A stretch of 64,000 bases of DNA from Bog-473 sp963745665 (GCA_963745665.1 CAVUYE010000002.1:2409012-2473011); one strand, 5' to 3'. Positions 24,900 through 34,381 are shown, numbered from the stretch's first letter. The notes: generated by a model not told the origin, from the sequence alone. Made by a program: numbers and translations.

Positions 24900-25094
24900 G
24901 GGCACCGCCGGTCGTCGCAGGCTCCACACCCGGGGACCCTCATCACGGCGACGGCGGTTGCCCCGATGCGGTCCCCGGCGAAGTCCACCCCGTCGCCCTG
25001 CTCTGGGCGCCGGAAGACCCATCGGCTACCCAGCCGCAACGTAAAGGCGCGCCTTTCTGTCAAGAGCGGGTGGTGAAACGCCGATTTCACCTCC

Positions 25095-27450
25095 GTGGTG
25101 CGGCATATGGATAACAGAGAAATCGCAGCCCCCGGTACCCGCTGGAGGCACCGCGACCTGGGAATTCTTCTCCCTGTGTGCGCCGTGGTCCTGCTCGGCA
25201 CTTGCCTCACGCTTTTCACCTGGCGCAGCGGGCAGGTCCGGCCGCTCCTCCAGAATCCGCTGGTCGGTGCCCTCGGGATCGCTCTAGCGCTCGGGTGCCT
25301 GGCCCGGGCCCTGAGCGATCGGCCGGGACGCCTCGCGTCCCTGGCCCTCGGCGCCGGCCTGTTCGCCTTCGCCGTGGGCAACATCGGAGTGCATCCGGGG
25401 TCGGCAGCTTCGACATCGTCGGTCGCTGCGGGCTTCTCGCTGCTCTTCTACCCGTTGGCCTCCCTGGCACTGGTCTTGTTCGTGCGCACCGAGTCGGGTC
25501 GGATCACTCCCACCCTGTGGCTCAATGCCGTGATGGCCAGCCTGGGAGCGGCGGCCATCGGTGCAGCGCTGGCACTGAACACCATCCTGGCTACAGCCGG
25601 CGGGACACCGGTTTCGGTCGCGGAAAACCAGGCGCGTCCGATCGGGGACCTCATCTTGGTGGCGCTGGCGCTCGGGGTGGTCGTGCTGGTGCCCCGGCAT
25701 CCGGCGCGCACCCTGCTCTTCGCGGCCGGATGTATGTTCTTGGCGGTTGGCGACATCGTCTCCCTCCACCAGGCTTCTGGCCCGGACCGGGGCGGTTCAC
25801 TCCCCGACCTGATGTGGCTCGCAGCACTGGCCGCCATGTGCGCCTCGGTGTGGCTGCGCCCGCAGGCAAGCCAGCGGTCACCGTTCGCGGAGAAGACCCC
25901 ACGGGTCGTCGTCCTGGTTGTCGTCCTGACGGCCTGCCCGCTCATCCTCGTCCTGGGCAACGCGCGGGGTGTGAGCACGGTTGCCCTCGGACTCGCCGGC
26001 GCGACCCTCGCGATGGCGGCGGCCCGCATGGCCCTGTCGTTGCGCGAGCAACGGGCGCTGAATGATTCGCATCAACACCAGGCTCTGACCGACGAACTGA
26101 CCGGACTGGGCAATCGTCGCTTCCTTCTGGACGAGCTCGAGCAAGCTCTGACCGCGCTGCCCCATGACGCCGCGCCCGGACGCGGCTTGGCCCTGTTGCT
26201 GATCGATCTGGACCACTTCAAGGAGATCAACGACTCTTTCGGGCACCAGACCGGGGACGCGCTGTTGCGCCAGATAGGCCCCCGCATCCGTCAGGTCGTC
26301 CGACGCAATGACCTGGTGGCGCGCCTGGGTGGGGACGAGTTCGCAGTGCTCCTCTATGGAGCGGATGCCTACAAGGCCAGCGCCGTGGCCCAGCGCATTG
26401 CGACCCTGCTCGAAGAGCCGATCGACCTCAGCACCGCGAGTCTGCACGTCGGCGCCAGTATCGGCGTCGCGCTCGGCTCCCGATCACGCGCTCGCGGCCG
26501 CCGACCTGATCCGCTGCGCCGACATCGCGATGTACCGGGCGAAGAGCGAACGAGGGTCCTTCGACGTCTACGAGGCCGCACTCGACGACGAGGCCGACCG
26601 CTTCGCGCTCATCGAGGACCTTCGTACGGCCATGGATCAGGGATCGCTGGCGCTGCACTACCAGCCCGAGATCGATCTCCGCACAGGTGAGGTGGTGACC
26701 GTGGAAGCGCTCTTGCGTTGGCCCCACCCGACCCTCGGCCTCATTCCTCCCGAGCATCTCTTGGCGCTGGCCGAGGAAAGCGGGTTGATCCACTCGCTGG
26801 CTTCGTGGGTCTTCGAAGAAGCGATCGCTGACTGCGCCCGCTGGTGGCACGAAGGACACCGGGCGGCGGTCGCCGTCAACCTGCTGGCCACGGACCTCTT
26901 GGACTCCTCCCTCCCGCGGCGGGTCGGCGAGCTGCTGACGCAGGCGGGACTGCCGACCCACGCCCTGGTTCTCGAGATCACCGAGGGCATGGTCGTCGCC
27001 GATCTGACCCGGTCCAAGCGGGTCATTCAGAGCCTCACCGACTCGGGAATCCTGGTTTCGATCGACGACTTCGGCACGGGCTTCTCCTCGCTCTCACATC
27101 TGGACGACCTCGCAGTGGGTGAACTCAAGCTCGACCGGACGTTCACGTCACGCCTGCAGGTCGGGGAGACGGGCGGCCGGGACGAGGAGATTGTCCGATC
27201 AATCATCAACCTCGGTCACGCTCTCGGACTTCGCGTCGTCGCCGAGGGGATCGAGCGTCTCGAATTCGTCGAGGTCTTGGCGGCGCTCGGCTGCGACGCT
27301 GGGCAGGGTTATGCGATTCAGACCCCCTGCCCCCCGGCCGAGATCAATTTCGCCGGGCTGCCGCCTTCGAACGAGATCGTCATGACTCGGTTGCTGGCCA
27401 ACGCCAAGATCACCTCCACCCACTTTCGCCGCGAAACGGACCGGCGCTAG
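25095..27450 (+). pseudogene. Membrane GGDEF-EAL cyclic-di-GMP protein, frameshifted in the GGDEF domain
   Basis: The first reading frame (to about 26480) encodes roughly eight membrane helices and a GGDEF domain with ELTGLGNRRFLLDEL, an RRND inhibitory site five residues before GGDEF, and ASIGVALG. The frame then runs into Arg-rich nonsense ending at 26690. The sensible continuation (ADLIRCADIAMYRAK, then an EAL domain with VEALLRWPHP, DDFGTGFSSL and VAEGIE) is in another frame up to 27450. Removing one C from the CCC at 26479-26481 restores one protein of about 785 residues. It may be real decay, a +1 recoding site or a sequence error. Both catalytic motifs are intact. Confidence 0.85.
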
Positions 27451-27679
27451 TCCGAGTCCCCGTTACGCGATCTGGGTGTCCATGCCATTCGGGTCACGCG
27501 GCGTTGCGGCCGGCCATGATCGCCCCAAATTGGGCGTCGAGGCATTGACCCAGTCGCTCCATCTCCGCTGACATCCCGGCGCCAACCTCATGCCGGCCGT
27601 CGGAGGGCGGCAGCAGAGAGCTCTGGGGCCACTCCGGAGCGCACGTGTGCGGGCAAACGGCGACTCTCGCTACATTGAG

Positions 27680-27701
27680 GTCGTCCACAACGACGAGAGG
27701 A
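27680..27701 (+). promoter_or_regulatory. Small hairpin followed by GAGAGGA before HicA-like gene
   Basis: GTCGT (27680-27684) and ACGAC (27690-27694) form a stem with a 5-nt loop, directly followed by GAGAGGA, the ribosome-binding site. The paralogous gene at 47695 has the same order. A TACATT box at 27671-27676, if used as -10, would start the RNA inside the hairpin, so this is uncertain. Confidence 0.35.
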
Positions 27702-27706
27702 TCCCC

Positions 27707-28018
27707 GTGTCGTCAACGCCAGAGCCCAAGCACATCGCCGGCCATCATCGAGACACCCTGCTGCAGATCTTTCAGCACCCGACGAGCCACAACGTCGAAT
27801 GGCATGACGTGATCTCGTTGCTGGAGACCGTCGGATCTGTCGAGCAGCGGCACGACGACATGTTCGTGTTCCGCATCGGCGAAGAGAGGGAAGTGCTCAG
27901 GCGTCCGAAGGAGAAGGACATGGACACCCAGCAACTCGTCGACTTGCGACGAATGTTGACGAGCGCCGGCTATGACACTGTGGTCGCGGACTTCGAGGCC
28001 AAGGGGAAAGAAGACTGA
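27707..28018 (+). CDS. Small HicA-like protein (paralogue of 47695)
   Basis: 103 residues from a GTG with GAGAGGA upstream. The pattern HHRDTLLQIFQHPTSHNVEW, then DVISLLETVG, a variable strand, IGEEREVLRRPKEKDMD and VDLRRMLTSAGYD recalls the order of elements in the HicA / dsRNA-binding-like fold, with an added N-terminal helix. Toxicity or RNA cleavage is not shown by the sequence. It is followed after 2 bp by the eRF1-like gene, so the two are cotranscribed. A second copy without the partner lies at 47695. Confidence 0.75.
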   Translation: MSSTPEPKHIAGHHRDTLLQIFQHPTSHNVEWHDVISLLETVGSVEQRHDDMFVFRIGEEREVLRRPKEKDMDTQQLVDLRRMLTSAGYDTVVADFEAKGKED

Positions 28019-28020
28019 GC

Positions 28021-28449
28021 ATGGCCGACGACCTGGAGCAGGTTCGAGGCAAGAGCGTCGTTGCTGTCATCGACTTTCACGAGACCATCATCTACCTGAC
28101 CGACGCCGCTCCTGGGCAACGGCCTGAGCGTCTCGTTGCCTCGGATCCACGCGGACGCTTTCACCATGTCCACCACCACGCCGGAAATCCGTCGGGAACG
28201 TACGAAGACGACAGCCCGGCCTATTGGGAGGAGCTCACCGATGCCTTGTCACCCGCAGCGGCAATTCTGCTCTTGGGACACGGCAACGGGAAGGCGAACG
28301 CGACGCATCACTGGGTTGCTTACATCGAAAAGCACCGCAAGGACGTGGCGGCCAAGGTCGTGGCGGACGTGCGGGTCGACATCGATCACCTGGCAAAGGA
28401 ACAAGTGCTCGGGCTGGCGCAGTATTACTTCGGCGGGCCATCGGCCTGA
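28021..28449 (+). CDS. Translational machinery protein-like (eRF1 C-terminal/host-attachment type) small protein
   Basis: 142 residues. VVAVIDFHETIIYLTDA starts the domain, FHHVHHHAGN is a His-rich loop, and AAAILLLGHGNGKANATHHW plus VRVDIDHLAKEQVLGLAQYYF close it. This order matches the small bacterial proteins named translational machinery protein, which share the fold of the eRF1/Pelota C-terminal domain and of baeRF-type ribosome-associated factors. The GNGKANATHHWVAYIEKH segment is the usual conserved core. The role is unknown; action at ribosomes is an inference from the fold. It pairs with the HicA-like gene upstream. Confidence 0.75.
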   Translation: MADDLEQVRGKSVVAVIDFHETIIYLTDAAPGQRPERLVASDPRGRFHHVHHHAGNPSGTYEDDSPAYWEELTDALSPAAAILLLGHGNGKANATHHWVAYIEKHRKDVAAKVVADVRVDIDHLAKEQVLGLAQYYFGGPSA

Positions 28450-28482
28450 GCCCGGATCAGTCCTCGTGGGGGGACTTACGTG

Positions 28483-28488
28483 TAGAAT
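28483..28488 (+). promoter_or_regulatory. Possible -10 box (TAGAAT) for the DMT transporter gene
   Basis: TAGAAT preceded by GTG lies 56 nt before the transporter ATG in a 94-bp intergenic gap. No clear -35 hexamer is visible. Confidence 0.35.
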
Positions 28489-28543
28489 ACAGAGAATTAA
28501 CCGCGCTCCCCACACCCGATCGGCCTAGGAATACGAGAGAACC

Positions 28544-29482
28544 ATGGTCTTCATCTGCGCCCTGGGTGCCGCGATAGCCAATGCGCTCACCAGCGTCTTC
28601 CAGCGCATGGGGGTAGAAGACGCACCCGCTGATTCCACGCTGACACTCGGCCTCATGACGCATGCACTGCGACGTGGCGTCTGGCTGTTCGGCTTCGTCC
28701 TGATGATCTTGTCGTTCCTGCTCCAAGCTGTCGCACTGCACTTCGGACAGCTCTCCGAGGTCCAGCCTGTCCTCACTCTCGAGCTGCTGTTCCTGGTATT
28801 CGTTTTGGCCGTCTGGTTTCGTTTCAAGGTCGGTTCACGTGAATACCTCGGGGCACTCGCCGCGGGTGCGGGGCTCGCGGGTTTCCTCGTCTTTGCCGAT
28901 CCTCGTGCCGGGAGCGCGCCCCCTGCCGCGTGGGAGTGGGCCGTCGCCGCCGCTGCGTGCGGCGGCGCGATGGCGATTGCCGTCGCGCTGGCACTGCGAG
29001 GGCCCCGCTGGTGGCGAGCGGCCCTCTTCGGCACGGCCAGCGGCATCGGATTCGCCTTTACTGCGGCCCTGATCAAGGCCGTCGGCGACTACTTCGCCCA
29101 AGACTGGGTCTCCATCTTCAAACACCCGCAGACTTACGGATTGGCGGTCTTTGGGCTGGCGTCGGTGTACTTGGCCCAGAACGCTTACCATGCCGGCCCC
29201 ATCGTTGCGTCCCAGTCGACCATCGTTCTCGTCGACCCACTGGTCAGCATCATTGTCGGCGTCACTCTGCTGGGAGACAATCTGCGGACCAGCGGTGCCT
29301 ATGGGCCGCTCGAGGCCATCTCTCTCCTGGTGCTGTTCGCTGGCGCCTTCTCGCTCGTCCAATCCCCACTCGTCAGAGGGATCAAGGGTGTTGACACCGC
29401 GGATACGGAGCTCCTGGGCGGGCGCCGGCGCGGTGACCCAGCCCCTCATCCACTGTCGCCTCCACCGCTCGGGCACTCGTGA
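28544..29482 (+). CDS. DMT/EamA-like membrane transporter
   Basis: 312 residues with about nine or ten hydrophobic helices and a glycine-rich, short-loop pattern (VFICALGAAIANALTSVFQRMG at the N-terminus; LTLELLFLVFVLAVWFRF; QSTIVLVDPLVSIIVGV in the second half). The two halves look like the repeated five-helix units of drug/metabolite transporters. The proline in EVQPVLTLELL sits where DMT proteins have conserved prolines. The substrate cannot be inferred. It stands alone downstream of the HicA-like pair and 41 bp before a MarR gene that may regulate it. Confidence 0.85.
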   Translation: MVFICALGAAIANALTSVFQRMGVEDAPADSTLTLGLMTHALRRGVWLFGFVLMILSFLLQAVALHFGQLSEVQPVLTLELLFLVFVLAVWFRFKVGSREYLGALAAGAGLAGFLVFADPRAGSAPPAAWEWAVAAAACGGAMAIAVALALRGPRWWRAALFGTASGIGFAFTAALIKAVGDYFAQDWVSIFKHPQTYGLAVFGLASVYLAQNAYHAGPIVASQSTIVLVDPLVSIIVGVTLLGDNLRTSGAYGPLEAISLLVLFAGAFSLVQSPLVRGIKGVDTADTELLGGRRRGDPAPHPLSPPPLGHS

Positions 29483-29523
29483 CGTTCCCCGACCCACCGA
29501 CCCTCCGAACGTAGGGAGTGCAT

Positions 29524-30024
29524 ATGGGCGTCTCTCGAACCATCCAGCGGTTTGATGACGGAGCCGATTCGGTCCATGACTTGGACGTCGTCGAACTCGA
29601 GCTCTTGAAGCTCGTTCGACACCTCGAGACCTTCGGTCGCAGGAGCTCCCTCTATCAGGAGGTCGATCGGGCCGGCTACATCGCGTTGCGCACCTTGGAC
29701 GGGCTCGGACCGAGCTGCATCAACCGCCTCGCCCAGGAGCTCCACCTCGATTCCTCGACCGTGACCCGACAAGTGGGTGTCCTCGAGTCCAGCGGCCTCG
29801 TGACCAGGCACGTCGACCCCAACGACGGGCGCTCCTGGCTGATCGACCTCGCGTCACGCGGTCGCAAGGCCATGCGCACCGTCGAGCGCGGGCGGCATCA
29901 CGCGATCGATTCGATGCTGCGCGGCTGGTCGACCGAAGAGGTGCACGATCTCGCCCGAATGATCTCCAAGCTCAATCTGGCGCTTTTCGACAGCGTGACC
30001 GAGCAGTCAGCCCCCGGCGGCTGA
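29524..30024 (+). CDS. MarR-family transcriptional regulator
   Basis: 166 residues. The winged helix covers about residues 50-115 (AGYIALRTLDGLGPSCINRLAQELHLDSSTVTRQVGVLESSGLV) with the wing DPNDGRSWLIDLASRG, both classic for MarR. Long flanking helices provide dimerisation. ATG 29524 has GGGAG 5 nt upstream; GTG 29518 is the in-frame alternative. It sits after the DMT transporter, a common pairing in which MarR proteins sense small phenolic or lipophilic compounds. The ligand is unknown. Confidence 0.9.
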   Translation: MGVSRTIQRFDDGADSVHDLDVVELELLKLVRHLETFGRRSSLYQEVDRAGYIALRTLDGLGPSCINRLAQELHLDSSTVTRQVGVLESSGLVTRHVDPNDGRSWLIDLASRGRKAMRTVERGRHHAIDSMLRGWSTEEVHDLARMISKLNLALFDSVTEQSAPGG

Positions 30025-30096
30025 GCCACCCGACCTTCTCGGGCGCACCTGCCCTGCATCGAGGATCAGCTGGGCGGCGCCCGTAGGTCGGCGTGG

Positions 30097-32673
30097 CTAT
30101 TCCATCGGTCGGGTCCCAATGCCCTGTGGCTCCCGTCCCGCCAGCACCCATCCGATGAGAGTGGCGGCGATCGGCAGGGCGACGAGGATGAGCAACAGAT
30201 TGCTCCAGGGAACGTGATCGATGATGTCCGACACGCCGCCCTCCAGCGCGTTCGAGCGGAACCACCCGAAGAGGCCGATATACGCCGCGACCGTACCGAG
30301 CAACGCACCCAGGAAGGCCAGGCCTCCCGCGGTGACGGCGGTCAGACTGCGCCGGGTGCGAGAGCTCGCACCGGCGGCGGTCAGCGTGCGCAGCTCGCTG
30401 GCGGTCTCGCTCCGGATGAGCCCCACGCTCATGGCCAGGACCCCGAGCGCGAGGGCGATGCCGAAGACGGTGGCCCAGTTGACGATCTCGGACGACGTGG
30501 GAGCGTCGTTCTTGGACTCGATGCTGAGATCGCCGGCGGCGGCCAGCGAGTTGGCGCTCCTCAGCTGGGCCGGCGTGATGGAGCTGTCGGCCAGGATCAT
30601 CCAGCCTCCGAGGCTGTTCTGGCTGGTGAGGTGGAGCCGCTGCAGGACGCTCTCCGTGATCACCGTGTTGGGCGACGACGTTCCTATGGGCAGCTGGCTC
30701 TCCTCCTGGACCACAGGGTGGGCGAGGCACTGGTTCGGCGTGCACTGGTTGTAGTTGTTGCCGCCGGCGCCAAGGCCCTGGAAGCCGTCGCCCCCCTTGC
30801 CCCCGCCGCCGAAGGTCAGCTGCACGCCCGAGCCCGCCAGTCCCGGACGCGAGCTGAGGATGTCGACGTTGGACGGGATCGACGAGGGGTTGATGCCGTA
30901 CGCCCGCAGGAGCGCGGGTGTCGCCACGTAGATCGGGCCGTTCCATTGCCGGCCGTTTGCGCTGGGGTTCTGCAGACCCACGGACGGGCTGTCGAGCTCG
31001 ACGACGTCCGTCGCGTCGACAGCCGAGGCGATGGCGTGCGCGGTCGCCACCTGCGCCGAGACGCTCGGGGGTGTCGGTGCCGTCTGGGTCTGCGGCCCGT
31101 TCTGCCCCGGCGAGAAGAGCTGGCTCCCGGCCGGCGGAGGGCTGTACACGTTGAGCGTGTTCGCCGCCATGTTCGGTCCGACATAGTCAAAGACGTTGGC
31201 GTAACGGGCCACCGCGACGGCGCAGATGATGACGGCGATCATGATCCCGAGGCTGATGGCCGACAGCGCCGAGCCGGACCGGGCCCGGTAACGCGCCATA
31301 TCGCGCAGTGGCAGGCGGATGGCGATGGGCGATTTGCCTCCGACCCGGGCCAGCAGCGCCAGGAAGAAGGGCGAGACGAGGATGATGCCGACGATCAACG
31401 CGATGAGGCCTGGGACCAGCCAGATCACGCCGCCGCCGTTCCCCGACGCGCCCGAGACGGAGAATAGGAGGAACCCGATGACCAGCGCGATCACACCGGG
31501 AACCAGCGACCGGTGGATCTGGCGTGGCGGGGCGGGACGCCCGGCCAGCGCGCTGACGACCGGCACGCGGGTGATGGCGCGGGCGGGGTAACCGGCGGCG
31601 AAGAACGTGGCGATGACAGCGAGGATCAGGGCCGGCACGATCACGTTCCAGGGCAGTGCGAACGTACCGATGACGTGGTGGGCGCTCTGCTCGTTGTGCG
31701 GTCGGTAGACCAACCAGAGGACGAGACCGAGTGCGAAGCCCAGGACGGCGCCCACCACGCCCACAATGACACCGTTGGCCTCAAGGACGAGCCGGACATT
31801 GCGGTCGGTCGCCCCCATGGACTCGAGCATCCCGAGAGAGCGCATCCGCCTCTGCGCCAGGACGGTGAACCCGCCGATCGACACCAGGGCGATCAGGAGC
31901 ATGCCAATTGTGGCCAACGCCAGCACGATGGTCGATGGATTGATGACGTTGGTGTTGCTCGCCCCGGGCGTCGTGACGTAGGTGGGAAGAGCTTTGTCTG
32001 CCGACGGGGAGGCATCGAAGAGGACGTTCACCTCGCTCGGGTGCGTGACCTGCCCGGGAGGCACCAGCGCGAACTCGTCCAGGAGGCTCTGGGGGTTCTG
32101 CACAATGCCGACGACGGTCTTGCCTCCCTGGGGCCACGTATCGCCCACCGCCACGTTGAGCTCGGACGCCAGCCCGGGGGTGACGGCGATCTGATCGGAC
32201 CCGGTCGGGTAGCTTCCCGAGAGGAGCTGCAGCATGGGATCGCCGTAGCGCCCGTGGGGGTCCTGGGACCTGAGTTGATACGTCCGGTCCGAGCCCGGAA
32301 CGTTGAAGGTCTCGTTCTCAATCACCTGGACCCGGCCGAAGCGCTGCTCGAGCGTGGCGATCTGCGCCTGCACATGCGCGAGGGTGACCGACGGAGTCTT
32401 GCTCGTGGGCGCGGACAGGTTGAACGTCGCCAGGTCGTGGGCCGTGCCGAACCCGGCGTTGGCAGGCGGCGGCGTGTTGACCGCGACCGCCGCACCGACG
32501 ACGACGGCCGCCACCGCCACGACGATGAGGAGCAGGATCAGCAGCTGTTGGCGCCATTCACGCCGGAAGAGGCGCCAGGCCCACCTGATCATGGCCCGGC
32601 GGGCCGGGACGCCACCGGTGCTTGGTGCGGGGATCGACCCGGTGGCCGGTCGCTCCAGGAGGCCGACGCTCAT
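30097..32673 (-). CDS. ABC transporter permease with two FtsX/MacB-type domains
   Basis: 858 residues. An N-terminal membrane helix (LLILLLIVVAVAAVVVGAAVAV) is followed by a large extracytoplasmic domain and a three-helix FtsX block (about residues 265-410). A linker with four further helices and an MARYRARSGSALSAI motif, a second extracytoplasmic domain, and a last three-helix block complete the protein. The type VII exporter class does mechanical or lipid/peptide export rather than classical import. The ATG overlaps the ATPase stop (ATGA). I use ATG 32673, since the open frame upstream is Arg/Pro-rich noise. Confidence 0.9.
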   Translation of the reverse strand: MSVGLLERPATGSIPAPSTGGVPARRAMIRWAWRLFRREWRQQLLILLLIVVAVAAVVVGAAVAVNTPPPANAGFGTAHDLATFNLSAPTSKTPSVTLAHVQAQIATLEQRFGRVQVIENETFNVPGSDRTYQLRSQDPHGRYGDPMLQLLSGSYPTGSDQIAVTPGLASELNVAVGDTWPQGGKTVVGIVQNPQSLLDEFALVPPGQVTHPSEVNVLFDASPSADKALPTYVTTPGASNTNVINPSTIVLALATIGMLLIALVSIGGFTVLAQRRMRSLGMLESMGATDRNVRLVLEANGVIVGVVGAVLGFALGLVLWLVYRPHNEQSAHHVIGTFALPWNVIVPALILAVIATFFAAGYPARAITRVPVVSALAGRPAPPRQIHRSLVPGVIALVIGFLLFSVSGASGNGGGVIWLVPGLIALIVGIILVSPFFLALLARVGGKSPIAIRLPLRDMARYRARSGSALSAISLGIMIAVIICAVAVARYANVFDYVGPNMAANTLNVYSPPPAGSQLFSPGQNGPQTQTAPTPPSVSAQVATAHAIASAVDATDVVELDSPSVGLQNPSANGRQWNGPIYVATPALLRAYGINPSSIPSNVDILSSRPGLAGSGVQLTFGGGGKGGDGFQGLGAGGNNYNQCTPNQCLAHPVVQEESQLPIGTSSPNTVITESVLQRLHLTSQNSLGGWMILADSSITPAQLRSANSLAAAGDLSIESKNDAPTSSEIVNWATVFGIALALGVLAMSVGLIRSETASELRTLTAAGASSRTRRSLTAVTAGGLAFLGALLGTVAAYIGLFGWFRSNALEGGVSDIIDHVPWSNLLLILVALPIAATLIGWVLAGREPQGIGTRPME

Positions 32674-33392
32674 TGGTTCCGGACGTCGGCGAGGAACGTT
32701 TCGGGGCCCTCGACGGGCAGCGTCTGGTCGACGATGCGGCCATCGCGCAGGAAGATCACGCGGTCGGCCCACGAGGCGAGTTGCGCGTCGTGGGTCACCA
32801 CCACGGCGGCCAGACCACGCTTGCACGCCGCGAGAATCAGACGCATCACGCCCTCTGCGTTGGTCGAGTCGAGCGCCCCGGAGGGCTCGTCGGCCAGAAG
32901 GAGCTGGCGCCCCCCGACCACGGCCCGGGCGATGGCCACCCGCTGGCGCTCGCCACCCGACAGCTGATCCGGGTAGTGCGACGCCCGGTCCTCCAGCCCG
33001 AAGTTCGCGAGCGACTCGGCCGCCGCCGCTTGGGCCTTGCGGGCCCCCACGCCGTCCAGCTCCAGCGGCAGCGAGACGTTTTCCACCGCGCTCAGCCCGG
33101 CCAACAGGTTGTAGTCCTGGAAGACGTACCCGATGGACCGGCGGCGCAGCTGTGCCTTCCCGTTGCGCGACAGCGAGGACAGGGAGCGTCCGCCGATGTA
33201 CACCTCACCGCTGGTGGGGTCCTCGAGGCTTCCGGCGATGGTCAGCAGCGTGCTCTTGCCCGACCCGCTGGAGCCCATGACCGCCACCAGGGACCCGGCC
33301 TCGACGGAGAGGTCGATGCGCCGCAACGCATGGACCTCTGTGGGCCCCTCTCCGTAGACCTTGGAGATGTCGCGTAGTTCCAGGTAACTCAT
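32670..33392 (-). CDS. ABC transporter ATP-binding protein (LolD/MacB type)
   Basis: 240 residues. Walker A is GSSGSGKST, the signature LSGGERQRVAIARAV, and Walker B LLLADEPSGALD; SYLELRDISKVYGEGPTEVHALR is the usual start of LolD-like ATPases paired with FtsX permeases. ATG 33392 overlaps the padR stop, and its own stop overlaps the permease ATG, so three genes are translated as a chain. The upstream open frame to 33740 has no family-like sequence and was rejected. Confidence 0.95.
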   Translation of the reverse strand: MSYLELRDISKVYGEGPTEVHALRRIDLSVEAGSLVAVMGSSGSGKSTLLTIAGSLEDPTSGEVYIGGRSLSSLSRNGKAQLRRRSIGYVFQDYNLLAGLSAVENVSLPLELDGVGARKAQAAAAESLANFGLEDRASHYPDQLSGGERQRVAIARAVVGGRQLLLADEPSGALDSTNAEGVMRLILAACKRGLAAVVVTHDAQLASWADRVIFLRDGRIVDQTLPVEGPETFLADVRNQ

Positions 33393-33976
33393 TCGGGGGC
33401 TCCCACTCTGCGCCGGGCCTTGGGGAGGGGGAACGACTGCGGTTCCGGCACATCGACACCCGCAGCCGCCTTCTTCAGACGGCCATCGGCGGTGTCGAGC
33501 CACCGGATCTGCGAGTCCAGCCGGAACAGCTCCGCGTCGACCACGAGCGCGAAGTTGAGGTCCAGGCGCGCCTCGTCCTCCTTGAGCCGCGTCCACTGCT
33601 GCATCAGCTCGACCAGGTAGCGCCGGTGGACCTGGATCACCTCGTGCACGTCGACCCCTGCCAGCCCCAGGGCGACCAGCACCTTGATCACGAGTTCGTC
33701 GCGGGGCGGCGAGGAGAAGTCGGGCGGGGTACGCAGCCACTGCGCCAGTTCGTCCGCTCCCTCTTGGGTGATGTGGAACCCCTTCTGGGGACCCTCCTCG
33801 GCCGAGTCGTCGGACTCGACCAGGCCGTCACGCTCGAGGCGCTGCAGGGTCGTGTACACCTGCCCGACGTTCAGTGGCCAGACCTCACCGGTCCTGGACT
33901 CGAATTCCTGCCGGAGTTGGAGCCCGTACTTCGGACCCTCGCTCAGAAGGGCCAACAGGGCGTGGCGGACGCTCAT
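33389..33976 (-). CDS. PadR-family transcriptional regulator
   Basis: 195 residues. The N-terminal winged helix, VRHALLALLSEGPKYGLQLRQEFE to VGQVYTTLQRLERDGLVES, is the PadR signature, and a helical C-terminal half (about residues 95-180) gives dimerisation. It opens the padR - ATPase - permease operon; all joints are ATGA overlaps. PadR proteins commonly repress an exporter and respond to its toxic substrate. An interrupted palindrome is found 16 bp before its start and similar sites lie before the second ABC operon. Confidence 0.94.
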   Translation of the reverse strand: MSVRHALLALLSEGPKYGLQLRQEFESRTGEVWPLNVGQVYTTLQRLERDGLVESDDSAEEGPQKGFHITQEGADELAQWLRTPPDFSSPPRDELVIKVLVALGLAGVDVHEVIQVHRRYLVELMQQWTRLKEDEARLDLNFALVVDAELFRLDSQIRWLDTADGRLKKAAAGVDVPEPQSFPLPKARRRVGAPE

Positions 33977-33991
33977 GAGCGTTCTTTTCGA

Positions 33992-34014
33992 AGTAGCATA
34001 CTGAGTATTCTACT
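33992..34014. promoter_or_regulatory. PadR operator (inverted repeat) upstream of padR
   Basis: AGTAG (33992) and ATACT (33998) are mirrored by AGTAT (34004) and CTACT (34010), centred on 34003, with 10 of 11 pairs matching. The core ATAC-N3-GTAT type resembles known PadR boxes and the sites at 36582-36612. Confidence 0.65.
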
Positions 34015-34213
34015 CCAAAGTGGCCCTGCGTCAAGCAACTTCACCAATCCCATCAGTCCGCTCAGAGCGGGCCTTGGGCGTGGCTCCGTACGCGGGTCGA
34101 CGTCCCTCAGCCCTGAGGTTGACACGAAGGTGGCAGATCTCATCCTCGAGGGGGCTGCCGGCGCAAGAGGCGATCGGTACGTTCGCTCGCGAAGTGTCGA
34201 CAGCTGAACCCAG

Positions 34214-34288
34214 ATGAGACGATCCTGGTTGGCCGTCGCGGTCCTCGTCGGCTCGCTCATCGCCCTGGCGGTGGGACTGCACTGGTAG
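34214..34288 (+). CDS. Possible 24-residue single-helix membrane peptide
   Basis: MRRSWLAVAVLVGSLIALAVGLHW has a basic start and one hydrophobic helix of about 18 residues. Twelve bp beyond its TAG is a hairpin with a T-run on the same strand. Nothing else explains that terminator. I cannot see a strong ribosome-binding site, so this could also be the tail of a small RNA. Confidence 0.3.
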   Translation: MRRSWLAVAVLVGSLIALAVGLHW

Positions 34289-34299
34289 GAGGCGCAGCG

Positions 34300-34316
34300 A
34301 AGGCTCCGGCCTTTTT
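34300..34316 (+). terminator. Rho-independent terminator
   Basis: AAGGC (34300-34304) and GCCTT (34309-34313) form a stem with a TCCG loop followed by Ts, on the plus strand. It does not serve the flanking minus-strand operons. Confidence 0.5.
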
Positions 34317-34381
34317 GCCTTCCCTGTGGGCCGGACTACGCCGAAGGCACGGTCCACGCGGATCGCGAAAGCGACGCAGCG

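Larger units (their letters stand above)
33977..34381. other. Intergenic region between the two ABC operons (405 bp)
   Basis: Holds the PadR operator near 34003, a possible 24-codon membrane peptide at 34214-34288 and a plus-strand terminator at 34300-34316. A TATTCT box at 34006-34011 could drive a plus-strand transcript. The remaining sequence shows no other clear gene. Confidence 0.5.

Noticed and set aside
22430..25114. 894-codon plus-strand frame overlapping the GH31 gene
   Set aside because: Arg/His/Pro-rich off-frame translation of the same DNA.
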